DNA of 64,000 nt from Parelaphostrongylus tenuis (GCA_019055375.1 JAHQIW010000361.1:1-64000), one strand, 5' to 3'; shown: positions 1 to 11,600, numbered from the stretch's first letter. Notes: generated from the letters alone by a model not told the origin. Numbers and translations are program-made.

Positions 1-1490
1 TGCCTTTGAACATACCTTGACTCTATCTAGTGGCCTGTTGTTAGATCACAGCGTTTATCGCGTTGTCGTCGTTGATTTGATAAAATCGTGCGATAGCTTC
101 ATATCGATGTCTACGGTATGGCATGAAAATGCACATCGTTTGCAATGTTTCAGCATTTTTCTGTTTTTAGAGTAATCAGTCCAATGATCTACCGCCTTCG
201 TCGTGATTGCGAAATGCTCTCGAGTGTCGCACTGCGTTTTGCCAGCGGGGCTTCATACCACAGCAGGGACTCTCGGAATAAAAAAGGTCCGATGTTTCTA
301 CTCGAAAGCTCAACCAAGAGTGGACCATGTGAAAAATCTCCACCGTCTCGGTTTCAATTTGTTGCAAGGTGGCAAATCTCCTAAATCACGAGGGCTACCA
401 ACTGCTTGGCGTGGAAACGACCTGAGGGTTTCGGTGAGGCTGCCTCGAGACCCACGAAAAAAAAATGGCAAATTTAGCGATATTTCTGTCTCAATGCCCC
501 ACACATTGGGTGCTTCTGTCTAAGACGTACGGCGATGAGACGATCGGAGAGAGGAGATCAAATCTCAAGTTCAATAGAACTTTACTGAAAAAAGACAAAA
601 CGATTGCGTCTATGACATGCCATTGATACTGTTTCTTTCTTTGCTTCTACAGCACCAAAATGGTATCTCTAGACGTCAACTTTCACGGGCTTCTATGGAA
701 TACTATTTACATTAAGACCATGTGACTGCTCTTACACGAAACGAAAAATAGGTAGAGCGATATCAGGCAGTTAAATGGTGAAACACTCGCTATTGGTGAC
801 GAAGTTCCCGCCACGACATGTCGTAGGCGTCAGTTTTCGCCGTTCACCTATGCGTCTCCAATTTACACCTTGCACGAAATCCTATTACTGCCCTTGGCTG
901 TCCTCGTCTTCAACTTTCGCGTTTAAAAGGAAGCCAGTGCCATAAATTGCTACTCACCAACTTGTACAGCTAGTGATAATTAAACAAACATGTCTTACAA
1001 TAAGTTGGCGAAAATCATCCGCAAGGAAAGGTTCTTCTGCAAATCATTGCTGGAGACCTCAATGTCAGATTAGAAAAGGCTAGTTAATGTGAGTTTGAGA
1101 TCGGGATAATTCGAATGGAGCGACAAAATGAGAACGCGGATCGTCTTCTTAGATCTTCTCTCCGAGACACATGGTCTCAGTTCTCGTATAATAGAGGGAA
1201 TTTAGCCAATTGGCATGTATCGCTGATGAGGCTTGCCAGAAATACGCAATTACTTATACACTCTACCTGACAGGAAATGTGCGACTGTGAATATTAGTCT
1301 TATTTTCTATAATCTGATAGAATGTTTCAAGCTCTTTTAGTCTGTCACATCTTTTCTAATTCCAGGCATTTCGAATGAATAACTAGAAATTTTGCATATT
1401 GTTTATCACAATGGCTGTCAGCTCAATTGGGCCAATAAAGCGAAATCGCTTACCCGACCAAACCTCTCAAAGGTTTATGGCTGACAGCTA
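1..1490. other. No recognised gene
   Basis: Short open frames lie at 203-523 (+) and on the opposite strand, but none has a recognisable domain, and frames of similar length overlap in several phases. The longest has basic, low-complexity composition. I see no convincing exon, RNA gene or transposon terminus here. Confidence 0.4.
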
Positions 1491-1600
1491 ACATAGAGAT
1501 GTCGAGAAATGAGTAGTGGCGGATGACGCTTCTCCGGATGATGAAATGAGGGTTCGATTCTCGCCTGAGGCCGTGTACTCGCACATCATTTAGTTCTCTT
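1490..1600 (+). repeat. tRNA-like repeat fragment (family E)
   Basis: A B-box-like stretch, GGGTTCGATTCTCGCC, is followed by TGAGG. A related stretch (GGGTTGAACTCCCGCC then TGAGG) occurs near 48090. The upstream part could hold a weak A box, but no cloverleaf closes convincingly. I read it as a fragment of a tRNA-derived SINE rather than a working tRNA gene. Confidence 0.3.
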
Positions 1601-1734
1601 AGCAGTACATGATAGCGTACTGATTGCGGGACTAAAAACGCTGTGATTAAAACACATGACTATGATACTCCATGACTTTTTTCTAAGTTGTACGATTTAG
1701 TGCATTGACGTACTCTTAGCGATTTTTGGCATAA

Positions 1735-1965
1735 AGTCAATGGGAGACTTAGTTACAGCTCGCCAATTTCTAAAGCTATTCATGTTCGATGCAAAAATGA
1801 TGAGAATTCTGGAACTGTTCTATTATGGCGGCGCCATTTGACGCCTTTGGTATAAGCGTATTCTTTGCTGTCATCTGACGAATGTATGATTATCTGATGG
1901 CTTAAATCAAGCGAATTTCAAAGATACAATCTATTTCTCATATGGCCTGTGTTTAGCGCCATACC
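1735..1965. repeat. Interspersed repeat R6, copy 1
   Basis: This stretch is similar to 30410-30600. Both share a TTCTATTATGGCGGCGCCA-type block, then an ACGTATT(C/T)TTTGCT block and a GATCAAGCGAAT(T/C) block in the same order and spacing. The GGCGCC core also appears in the R5 family near 16970. No protein is encoded. Confidence 0.45.
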
Positions 1966-2338
1966 AGCCAAAATGATATTTTCTTCTACATTTTGATATT
2001 TCTCGCCTGATGAAAGCTTTTCTCATAACAGAACTTTGAAATCTTTCTGATTGAGAAAACTATGTTTGCTCGTAAGAAAAAACTTCTTAGAGCTCTGCAA
2101 TCCGCACAAGAAGAGTGGGTTTCATACAATCTGAAATATCGCTGTTTTCCGCACCTCTTTAGAAACAAGGTTGTTTTCAATTTTTCCAGGTTGCATCTTA
2201 GCTTAATCAATAGCTCAAATCTAGGCAATTCCAGCAATATATTTAGGTTGTGAAGAAGACCTTTCATGTACGCCGTAATAGCCAAATTAAAAGTATGTTT
2301 TACAACTTTGAAGGCGTTTCAACGCGTCTTTCGGCGGA

Positions 2339-2352
2339 GGGGGGGGGGGGGG
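2339..2352 (+). repeat. G homopolymer run of 14
   Basis: Fourteen consecutive G follow GGCGGA. A run this long is prone to slippage and to assembly error, and it can stack as a G-rich structure. No gene is affected. Confidence 0.9.
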
Positions 2353-2562
2353 TGCGGGAATTCCTTCAGACTTTTGGAAACCATTCGATAGTCTGAATTC
2401 TGCTGATTCCGTGATGTATTTGATTTTTCGAAATGACCTTCTCAGTGAGCTGCAATAGGTTAGGGCGCGCAATGCAACGACGGCACCTTGCCATCCAGTG
2501 AGAAGTCTTTGAATGAGAAACAAAATCTTATTTTGACTGGTAGGATGAAGGATAATAAAAAA

Positions 2563-2853
2563 GACAAAGCTCTCGGCGTCGATCAATCCCTGAGGAATGC
2601 GCCATGCATTCGTCTTCAATTTTTAACTTCGTTTGAGGTGATTGAATGCATATCTGGCCCTTACAATGACTCGCGGTGGTCCCCCGCTGAGCCGAGTCAG
2701 TGCTGCTTATCCTCCTAGACAAGTCTGAGACAAATGCGGTACCAATTTACCGAGCACGGAAGGATGGATGGCTTGGTGAGCCATGAGCACGATATCGTAC
2801 CATTGACCTCGTGTGCGACGCAGAGCAGCTTCAACCACTGCGCCACATGCGCT
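2563..2853 (-). repeat. tRNA-headed SINE, family B, copy 1
   Basis: Read on the minus strand it opens with an A-box-like GTGGCGCAGTGGTTGAAG, followed by a CACACGAGGTCAATGG block and a GACTTGTCTAGGAGGA block, and ends near GACGCCGAGAGC. The same blocks in the same order make up 58685-58940 (+); weaker copies lie at 21283-21860 and 34600-34870. A tRNA-like promoter head, no coding capacity and dispersed copies fit a SINE. Transcription by Pol III is inferred, not shown. Confidence 0.6.
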
Positions 2854-2899
2854 CAATTTTGACTGATGCGGCGCCAAAAGTAAGCTATTCGAGAAAATA

Positions 2900-4260
2900 A
2901 ACATGACATTGAAACTCACCTGAATTTGAGCTATCGATAAACTGTAGAAACGTTTTGCAAGAGCAAAAAATACGTTATTACCGAAACAGTGCCATAACAG
3001 AGCAGTACCAAAGTTTTGAAGGTAAATAAAGGTGAACCAGAGTTCGACAACTTGCAGGCAACATCAGTCAAATGGATGAAAAGTAAGAAAATAAGAGGAG
3101 AACAGTGCTAAAAGCATATTCTATAGCTGGAGTTTATTTTGAATGAAACAGGAATCACACATACATCCTGACTACATTGATGACATCTTATGTTCTTTTG
3201 GATCACATACTCTGTTAACCTGACGTATCTGTTGCAATATCTGTGTTTGAGGGAAGAGGGAAAATGCAGGATGACAACATTTCGCTGCTTCATAAAACAA
3301 TTCCCATTTAGTCCTTTGCTTTTCGAGCTTATTGATTAGCAAATGTGAAAACCACTTATTTCATCTCTGGGATAAAGTGTGGCCAATGCGAAGCGAATCT
3401 TAATTGTAGTTTGTTCGACACGGAATTAGGGATTGCCTCAGCGTCTACCCCTGATTGAAGATTGCGTATGCCTATGATGGTCCTACTAACCCGTTCGGGA
3501 CAGTACTGAAAAGCGTTACGCTACACACAAATCGCAAAGAGGAGCGCGATTTCGAATTTTTATCACACAATTGGAGATTTGTTCTCTTTGATTTGAAAGA
3601 ATTTTTAGGTTTCTCGTTTGATTTTGTTAGATAACGACTGACTTCACTAGATCATATGCTTTCGGAGAAGGTATAGCTTATTTTTCGTGAAGAACTACAC
3701 TAGTTTACTTCACAAGCCTACTGCTTTTTAGCATTCGATCAGGTGTAATAGAATATATATAGGATATCATTTACAAATTATTGAGTTTCTACATTTTTAT
3801 TATGTACGATGCTCATAGGCCATAGCAGCGATTGAGAACTAGAAAACAATGAATATTTTGTTAGAAGTAGTTATGTATATGAATTACTGCATCTCATCGA
3901 TAACTCTGGATAATTTTTGGATTACCAATGTGATTCAGGATTTGAGACCTAATCCGAATTATACAATAGACTTTCTTCTGTCATTATACAAAAACTTTGT
4001 TGGATGATCATTTGCTTTATAAACGCTATTCGGGCTTGCAAATTTCATACTGGACATATTTGCCTAGCTGTGCATGTTCTACGTAACTCTTTGGTTCTTT
4101 CCCTCAATGCGATTTTCTCTACAAACCTTAGGTTTCCTTTCAAAATAACTTCAATGTGGCCACGATTAATGGTTGTAACCGTTCGCCAATAAACCACAGA
4201 CCTGGTCCACCTAATTGTATTCAATGAATATCATACCGCACATTCATCTTCCGGATACAT
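2900..4260. other. No recognised gene
   Basis: This is AT-rich unique-looking DNA. The frames at 3108-3293 (-) and 4004-4192 (+) are short and show no motif. I see no support for a gene or an RNA. Confidence 0.4.
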
Positions 4261-4264
4261 ATTC

Positions 4265-6890
4265 ATTTGATACTTGATACTTGAACGGTCCGTCTTCACT
4301 AATTGTGTGGACCCCACCACATATAACAAGTGTCTCCTTGTTGCGCCGCAGTCGTCCATAACGGTGATTTGAGCATGGCGGCTGGTGCGAGTGTCATACC
4401 TTGATCTGAAAATATGGGGAGCTGCGAGTACAGCTACTTGACTCTTTTGACGAGCACGTCCACCCCACTTGCAAGTGGTCATCCTCTACGACGCATACAT
4501 TGCCGTGGAATCCAGTCTATAGTTCTTCTCGTCCATCTGCCTCCCGTTCTTCTCAGTATATGATCGACCCATCCGTGTTTCGCTATAGATGTATACACCG
4601 CTAAATTCTTTCTATTTTGACTGCTACTTGCAGAGGTATGATCTTATAGTATATCCAATATGTGGAGTACTGTGCAAAAACGTTTGCGTCAGCCGGGATT
4701 CGAACCCAGATCTCACTCTTTCCTGGAGCGTATGCTAAACCGTTGCACCTACCGACGGCTCGCTTTGAACAGCACTCTTATTTACGCTATGACGCGTTGT
4801 CTGCCAACAGCCAACCGCCGACGGTCTGGCGGTAAGAGTGAGATCTGAGTTCGAATCCCGGCTGACGCAAACGTTTTTGCACATTACTCCACATATTAGA
4901 TGTATAGACCTCTGGATCACGAAGATGGGATAGACCTCGAAGTTCTGAGCTGCGCAAGCCGACCAGATGTTGTATTCGCCGACTATATTTGACAAGAAAT
5001 CGTTTCAAGCGCTCTGTAAGTTGTTCGTAGTGCGAGTCAAGTATGAGCCCACGTCTCAGCTGCATAGCGGAGCGTCTGGAGGGACCGTTGATTCGAAAAG
5101 GTGAGCACGGAGTTTTGGGTCCGTTAGTGGGTCGGTGGCTTCTCTGAGAAGCTCGAATAAGGTCCATGCTGCTCTATTCCTTCTATCTGTAACTCCTTCA
5201 TGTTTTTTCCATGTTCAATGAACGCCCAACGTACGCACAAGAGGTGGTTTCCGCAGTGAGAGATCCATTCATTTTGTCTTGATCACCACTGCACCATGGA
5301 TTTTTCATGAATTGGGTCTTCATCCTATTAATGCGTAATCTGATCTTCTTTCCCGCTTCGATTAGTTCCTCTAACATCGTCTCCGCTTCATTGGTACTTT
5401 TCTGAAAAGATGACGATGTCGCCCGCAAAACAAGATGTGACAGAAATTTTCCATTGACACAAATGCCTTCTCGTCCAATCGACGGACTTCATTACTCACT
5501 GCAGCGCGGCGGTGAAGAGCTTTGGCGATATCGTATCACCGTTTCGAACCCCTTTACTAATGGGTATGGTCAGAGGTCGATGAATAGCTGCTTTTTTCGC
5601 GGTACAATTTCGATAGCAGTTCTGATAAAGTTCTTATGTAGGACGAATCCACTCCTTGATCGACAAGGCGTTGATAGGACTGCGTTCATTTCGACACCCT
5701 CAAATGCTTTTTTTAGTACATGAAGTAACCCAACCTTCTTAGTTTAAGGGCTGGAGGGAGTTCCGACAGACTTTCATGACCCTCGACACGGTTTGGATGT
5801 GATTTATGCAGCAGAATCCTTTACGGAATTCTGCTTCTTCAGTTAGTTGACCTTCATCCAGTTCTTGATATGCGCAGAAGTATAATTCTTCGTAAAGATC
5901 TTGTAGAGCACACTCAACAAGCAAATTGGACTACAGTTCACAAGATTTTTTCACTCACTCTTTTTATGGGGATGGTCGGACGTCCTACTGGTGTGCAATT
6001 TGTTCGTTTTGAAAGGAGGATGTCATATGTGTAGCGAGTAAAACGTGTAGATTATGGCCTCCAGCTCTTAGAAGGTCTGCGGTGATGTTATCATGCCTTG
6101 GAGCTCTGCCATTCTTCATGCCTTCTATCGCAACACGTACAGAGGCTAAAATTGTGGGTGATTATTCTCCAGTGGGGAATTCGGGGTCCGAGACAGGGAT
6201 TTTGAAACGGAAAAGTTGGTATAAAATTTTTTTCTATCATTTCCATTTCATGGCGAGATGTTCTAGCATTCCCATCGTCGTTCTGAGGATGCGACACGAG
6301 CACTATAATCGCACAAGTTCCGACGGCATTTTCTCTAGACTAGGTCTTTTTTGTGCTGCTTCCAACAGTTTTCTTCTTGCCTGTACCGTAAACATCACCC
6401 TGCAGAGCTTTCCTACAGCTAGAGTTTATCATCAAACGAGCTAAGTGTGTCGCATTAGAATCAAGCCTCAGTTTTCTTTTCTTTTCGAGCAGCTCCTTAG
6501 AAGTAGTGAAGATGCGGTCTGAACTCGCTGTTGGAGTACTTGAACCAGACTCAACACAACTTTTAAGTCTCTCAACAAGCAGCTCGTAGTCTTCGGTTCG
6601 GATCTTCCTTTATTTGCCAGTCATAATTGCTAAGAATTCTGTTTAGAATGTCTTCGCAGTGGAAGGCTTGAGAATTTTTTCTCGGATGACATGACTTCTT
6701 TTCCAACGTACTACTGATTCGAATCTTTGCGCGAATAAGGCGGAGATCGGAGCCAGTACAGAATGATGGGACTACGGATGAGTCAAGTAGTGACCATCTT
6801 CTGTTTGTGAGTATATGGCTGATCTCAGCATGTGTCGTACCACTAGGTGACTTCCCTGTGGATTAGGTGACTCTCATGTGAATACATACA
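4265..6890 (-). mobile_element. RTE-type LINE copy A, degraded, interrupted
   Basis: Read on the minus strand from 6890 it starts in the end of the endonuclease domain (HAEISHILTNRRW), then the linker and reverse transcriptase (ADLLRAGGHNLH, CLLSVLYKIFTK, INHIQTVSR). A frame break lies in the catalytic block: FAGD stands where RTE elements have FADD, and the neighbouring frame continues with STNEAETMLEELIEAGKK. The C-terminal part follows (GLRSSELRG), then resumes beyond an inserted element as AKHGWVDHILRR and RWTRRTIDWIPR, ending in WGPHN-stop near 4299. A short TTGATAC repeat near 4268 looks like an RTE 3' tail. The N-terminal endonuclease is missing, so this is a dead 5'-truncated copy. 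Confidence 0.9.
4596..4906. mobile_element. Palindromic element with two tRNA-like arms, copy 1
   Basis: The left arm (minus strand) and right arm (plus strand) each carry a B box of the GGTTCGAATCCC type followed by GGCTGACGCAAACGTTTTTG. They face away from each other around a spacer. The element sits cleanly inside RTE copy A: coding sequence stops at VYTS on one side and resumes with VYTSIAKH on the other. The 10-mer TAGATGTATA is present at 4586-4595 and again at 4897-4906, as expected of a target-site duplication. It encodes no protein, so it must be mobilised in trans. Confidence 0.8.
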
Positions 6891-8440
6891 CTCTTTTGAT
6901 TTCTACGAATTAGTCATATACACACATATACAGAAAAAAAGGCGAATATTTTGCGCTATGGAAGAATTGGGTACTAAAATCTACAGGGATTCTTGGGAAA
7001 TAGTAGGTATTGCATATTTCTCATGTTCATTGTTGTCACCTTGCATTCACTGTTTGCAGAGGTGCAAATCGGAATTGATCAATTGTGAAAACTGCGAATC
7101 AATTTGACTCTATTAAGCTCGGAATAAATAAACCCTCCAGACTTCATTCAGTGTTGCACCGTCTAGCTCCTATCCCATCAAAAGAATACCGGTGAAGAGA
7201 AACTGGGAGTGATCAAAGAATATGTTGTCAGCCAAATCATTGAGGTGATTAACTAGAGGAAAAGAGCAGAGAAATAAATGAAATCCATCAGTGTAGCAAA
7301 TGGTAACAACATCTTAAGGAATCTGAAGCCTCATGTGCCGCTAGGACGAATGACCAACATTGTTTTCCAAGTCATGGATCAGGTGCTCTAATTTTTTTTG
7401 GCCTCACCCCTTCCACTTTTAAGATTATAAAAATTAAAACCGTTGATCCGTCTCCCCATTTCGACTAGAATGATGAGCTACACTCATAGTTTACCACTTT
7501 ATGTCTCTCCTCGTCATGGCTCCAGTTTACTGGAATAACCCATAATTGGTTATGTAGTCTATACACTATCTAACTCGTGATTTACATCTTATCATTTAGA
7601 TATAGTGGCGCATTGATGTTTTCAGGACTTGATGTATCGATTACACCCACTAAAATTCATAATTTTGAATTCGTTTTTCCATTTTCTTAAAGGAAGGAAA
7701 TTTATATAAACATCGGGATGTTGCACATGGTTTCGAAGCTACTAAGCAAAGTTTATTCCATGTGGTATTTCGATGGGCAATTATAATGGCTGACAGTTTC
7801 AAGGGTCTTCGTTACTATCACTTGCAGCGGTCACATAGCTTACAATTCCTTCACCTTCGATACCACAGATTTCCTTGCAGCATCTTTTGTCGAAAGTTGT
7901 CGCTCCCAGCAGTAGCGTCCCAAACTCGAAGCTCAATTTTGTTCATCGTCATCATTTGATATTTGAAGTGCAAATTAAATGTTGATGTAACTAGCGTTGT
8001 CGTAAGAAGTCTCATATGAAGACATTCCTGAAATACCCCCACGGATTGCAACAACCGATACTGTGTGAAACAAACATATAATTTGATTTTTCCGCGGATG
8101 CTGAGGAACTTTTTTTCTCAGTCCAGTAATAACTGGTGCCTCGCTTTTTTCAACCACATTATCCGCCTATCTTCGTAGTTGAGAATGAATGGTTTTCTCT
8201 GTACTTCACTCTTCTGAACCCTAGCGAATTGTCTTCAATCAACAAAGTGTGCTGTACACTACTTTAGTAATGTAAACAACGGGCGTTTGCAAAACTTCTC
8301 TCACTTTGTACACAATAAGCTGTAGAAAAAGTTGTGTCGTATTTTCCAAAATGCAAAAAAGATTCATTTGTGCATCAATCAAAATTAATCAAGAGACAAA
8401 TTAAAAGTTGAAGTGTTTTCCTCCCACATCTGGACAGTTC
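6890..8440. other. No recognised gene
   Basis: This is AT-rich DNA between two LINE fragments. Frames at 7762-7959 (+) and 7851-8157 (-) overlap each other and contain no domain I recognise. Nothing else is supported. Confidence 0.4.
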
Positions 8441-9130
8441 AGGCACTAACAGCATGAGGAATTTGCAGCGAAATTTCGACGCTATATACCTTGCAGTTTT
8501 CGACTCGACGATTATCCCTGCCGTAACGTATGCAACAGAAACCTGAACCAAAAAAGGATGCTTAAAGCCTAAATAAGGTTTTTACGTTACGGTTTACGTA
8601 AAAACCTCGTTTTGGCTTTAAGCATTGCTTTTTGGAATTATTTTGAATGTTTATTGCGAGGTTCTAAAAACAGTCGATGTTATAGAAACCTGATCGCTAC
8701 GTAAGCATGATGAAAGATCACTTGACGTTATTGAACGCGCAGTCGAAAGGTCGACTAGGAGTATTCCGTATCTTGTAAATGAGAAAAAGGATCCAAAATT
8801 CTCACCTACGCCAACGATCGAAAATGAAAGTCGCCGTTCTACAAGCCAGGATATCGAAAATAAGGTGGGCCGGACACGTGATGCGCTTCAACAACAACCG
8901 ATGGACGAGAGCCGTTACCGACTGGATTCCTCTCGACGTCAAGCGCTCTAAAGGAAGACCACTGACCCGTTGGTCCAATTTCTTCGCAAAACCGATAGAG
9001 GGAAGATATGATGCTCAGCGAAGCAATAGAGCGAGGAGGACCCACTGGGCTACTTTTGCAGGCGATAGGGAAAAACGGAAGGTTGCTGGTACCCGCTCGA
9101 GTCACTCGACGATCAACGGGACGACAGGTG
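8440..9130 (+). mobile_element. RTE-type LINE copy B, 3' fragment
   Basis: The C-terminal part of an RTE reverse transcriptase: FDSTIIPAVTYATET near 8500-8540, then after an inserted hairpin the frame resumes with SLRKHDERSLDVIERAVERS. A frame change leads to the open stretch from 8779 with QARISKIRWAGHVMRF, RWTRAVTDWIP, KRSKGRPLTRW and RARRTHWATFA. It ends around the repeated GGTGATACA tail. The catalytic domain is absent. The same protein region is present in copies C and D. Confidence 0.9.
8547..8693. mobile_element. Small hairpin-bearing insertion in RTE copy B
   Basis: RTE coding sequence is interrupted after ...GAAACCTGA and resumes at the second GAAACCTGATCG. AGAAACCTGA occurs at 8537-8546 and 8684-8693, a 10-bp target duplication. 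The insert contains nested inverted repeats: TGCTTAAAGCC (8559-8569) pairs with GGCTTTAAGCA (8614-8624), and AAGGTTTTTACGT (8575-8587) pairs with ACGTAAAAACCT (8596-8607). No coding capacity; a MITE-like or SINE-like passenger. Confidence 0.75.
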
Positions 9131-9139
9131 ATACAGGTG

Positions 9140-9290
9140 ATACTTTCCGTAAAGAAATCGGACCAACGGGTCGATGGTCTTTTTGTACAGCGCTTGATGT
9201 CCTGTGTGAAGAAGTCTACTATACCCTATCGCGTGCTAGAGTAGCCCAGTGAGTCCTCCTCGCTCTAGGGATTCGCCGGGCAGGATGAGA
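9140..9290 (-). mobile_element. RTE scrap in inverted orientation
   Basis: Directly after RTE copy B come two short blocks matching the minus-strand reading of copy D: one around GAAATCGGACCAACGGGTC and one around CGCGTGCTAGAGTAGCCCAG. They are out of order relative to copy D, so this is a rearranged remnant, not part of copy B. Confidence 0.6.
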
Positions 9291-9299
9291 ACACCTGAC

Positions 9300-9735
9300 A
9301 TGTTACAACAGGAAGGCATAGCAGCTCGCTGTGGAGATGATATATGCATGCAGTCACGTTCAATAATGCTCAATGAATGCGAACATGCTTCAAGGATTGA
9401 CTAATATTGACAGCTCCATATTTTGTCTCTGAATGGAATATACATGATGTTCTGGCCTTAAATAACAACTTAAGCTTAGAATACCATGATTACTCCTAAA
9501 ATCATGAATTCTCGTGATGTTATATTGTCATACAACGCATCTTAACTTAGCACATGATATGGTAGATCATTTAGATTGCGTACTGCATGCGGGAGTCGTA
9601 AAAGGATAATGTGATACTTCTCAATATCAAAATTGGGAGGAGTCACTAAAGTAGTCTTTTTCGAATGAGGAAACTTCGGAGACACTGCAGCAGTATGTTA
9701 ACTGACTCGAATTAGAGAAGAGATGATGCACTTTT
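9300..9735. other. No recognised gene
   Basis: This is AT-rich spacer with no open frame of note and no repeat boundary that I could match elsewhere in the window. Confidence 0.4.
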
Positions 9736-10000
9736 TAGACATTTGATCCGTTTTTCACAGTGCTTTTTTTACTGTGCGGATCCCAGTACCTTTCGCGTTC
9801 AATTCGTTCCTGGTCTTTTTTTGAACGCCATAGAATACTGGTTGAGCGAGTCTCATTGCAATATCGAAGGCAGCCTGTCTGTGGGCGCTCCATAGGGTGA
9901 TGTTGTAGACTGCAGAAGAGAGTTGAGCAGTGAAGCTCGGTCTCACACGTACCACAGCAAGCATCACATTCACTCAGCCACGGCACCACAATGATGCGCT
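9735..10000 (-). repeat. tRNA-headed SINE, family D, copy 1
   Basis: Five copies in the window share this layout: on the plus strand a TTTGATCCG start, a short hairpin (CACAGTG... ACTGTG), a TTCAATTCGTT block, an ACGCC(A/G)TAGAATACTGG block and a GAGCGAG block. On the minus strand the far end reads like the head of a Leu/Ser-type tRNA (GCCGTGGCTGAGTG). No protein. The other copies are at 18150, 42985, 43695 and 44585. Confidence 0.6.
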
Positions 10001-10059
10001 GGTTACTGCGGAAGGAAGCAAAGGGTGATTGAAAGCAAAATAACATTGCTACCTAAACT

Positions 10060-10495
10060 GAAAGCTCTGAAATACTGCTTTTAATCCCCCAAAATGTTAG
10101 TCGTTCTATCCACAATCTGCTCGACACTTTCGATTAACAGTCAGCAATCTTAATCAACAGCTTTTTCTACTTTGTTATTATGTAGTTTGTTAAATATTAC
10201 AAAAAGGGATAACCGGCAATTTCGCTCTATCTTATTCCTTTGGAAACATCGTTGATTGAAGAGCATTTATAAGAGCCTACTTTCCAAGATGTTGACAATA
10301 AGATTCGCCTAAAAACTTTTCAATAAATGTTTATTCGCTATTTAGTTTGGCTTAAATCTTTTTCATCTTTTTGTAATATACAAAAAACACCTTCATAATT
10401 GATATTTATCAATTACAAATGGATAGTTGGTTCTTAAATGTAATACTCACCAGCCCAGACTAGGTTAAATTGGCCGCATTTGAGCTTTTAATAAT
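10060..10495. other. No recognised gene
   Basis: This is AT-rich spacer between a SINE and a TA microsatellite. No frame or structure is supported. Confidence 0.4.
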
Positions 10496-10496
10496 C

Positions 10497-10497
<1 letters not shown>

Positions 10498-10559
<62 letters not shown>
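10498..10559. repeat. TA dinucleotide microsatellite
   Basis: About 30 uninterrupted TA units. It creates the artificial Tyr-Ile repeat frame seen here, which should not be read as a gene. Confidence 0.98.
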
Positions 10560-10560
<1 letters not shown>

Positions 10561-10879
10561 CCACGCATTTTTGCTTAGTGACCCACCTTAAACTGAGAAA
10601 CTTCTCAAAGTTTTCAGGAAATTGTGTTACCATTAGGCGAAATATAGGTTGAATTCAAAGATTTTCCAATGACTTGTGTCAAATTTAGACGCTCATCCCA
10701 ATGCTACTGTTATGCCTACCAGTGGCTCACTCTGGAAACATAACGCTTGAAAAACAACATTATGGTGGTTATTTCCAGAGTGATTGTGAAAGAGTTCCTT
10801 CGAGGATACAGATAGGGTTTCAGTAGTGAGGACACATTTGAATAACGATGCGAGAGATATTTAATCTGAGAATAAATTT

Positions 10880-11600
10880 GAAACCTTTCATGAGATCCAC
10901 GCTTATCGCTTATATGACCGTCTTTGTATTACGAAAAATTATGAAATATGTCCCAACGGCAGAGATGGCGATTGCATGAGCGTAGGTACAGTCTACCTAA
11001 TCTCTTGCAAAGCGTGTAGCGGTAAATATATTGGCAAAACGGGTAGGCCGCTCTATGCCCGCATAGAAGAACACCTAGCTGATAAGCGTCTTAAAAGACG
11101 GAACACCCCGCTAGGGAAGCATAGAGAACAGGAACATGACGGAGCTGATTTTGAGATTGAAGTCACCATCCTTGCGCAGGAACAAAAAACATCAGCGCGA
11201 AAACTTCTTGAAGCACTTTGGATTAATACCACCAATCCAACTATGAACCGCAGGGAGGAATGCCTTATTATCACACGTGATTTTAGTCAGTATATTAGAC
11301 TGTTATTTTGATGGGTAAGGTGCATTACGAGCCTATGTGATCTCCTTGCTGTTGTCTCCACTTGAATCATTCAGTGGAACACATATAAAAAGCGGTGAGT
11401 ATGTTGAGAGTTGATTTTGTGCTTGATGCGATTGAAATCTAGGTCTGGTGATTTTTTCTAAAAGAGTATTGGAGGTGTTTGGCTTATTGGATTGCGGACA
11501 ATTTCACCTTTCCAGGCTCTGAAGAAGGCGAACTGCCGAAACGTCAGCTGTGAATAAATTTTATTGTAACATCTCGTGTTTTGCTCAAAAAAGAAAAACA
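10880..11600 (+). mobile_element. Penelope-like element fragment with GIY-YIG endonuclease
   Basis: The open frame 10976-11311 encodes a GIY-YIG endonuclease domain. GTVYLISCKAC gives the GIY position, KYIGKTGRPLYARIEEH gives the YIG position with the downstream Arg, and EQEHDGADFEIEVTI, KTSARKLLEALWI and NPTMNRREE follow. Upstream in another frame lies CITKNYEICPNGRDGDCM, which normally precedes this domain, so the N-terminal junction is frameshifted. The reverse transcriptase is missing. This domain cuts target DNA in Penelope-like retroelements. The element ends at a hammerhead-like motif near 11519 followed by an AATAAA stretch. A near-identical 3' part lies at 38620-39010. Confidence 0.85.
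11519..11542 (+). ncRNA. Hammerhead-like motif at Penelope 3' end
   Basis: CTGAAGA, then GGC-GAACT-GCC as a small stem, then GAAAC. This matches the CUGANGA...GAAA hammerhead core, with one extra A before stem II. Type I hammerheads at Penelope-like element ends are known. Activity here is inference, and the extra A could weaken it. Confidence 0.5.

Noticed and set aside
1410..1490. Inverted CTGTCAGC/GCTGACAG pair around 1420 and 1480
   Set aside because: Short arms with no second copy in the window; no basis for a call.
4680..4740. Candidate nuclear tRNA gene from the B-box match
   Set aside because: The acceptor stem and anticodon arm do not close, and the sequence is a repeated palindromic element.
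5454..5723. Plus-strand frame opposite the RTE reverse transcriptase
   Set aside because: Shadow of the RTE protein, which reads on the minus strand with recognisable motifs.
6082..6444. 120-codon plus-strand frame
   Set aside because: Lies opposite the RTE linker and reverse-transcriptase region; no independent support.
10470..10652. Open frame of alternating Tyr-Ile
   Set aside because: It is a translation of the TA microsatellite and has no codon structure.
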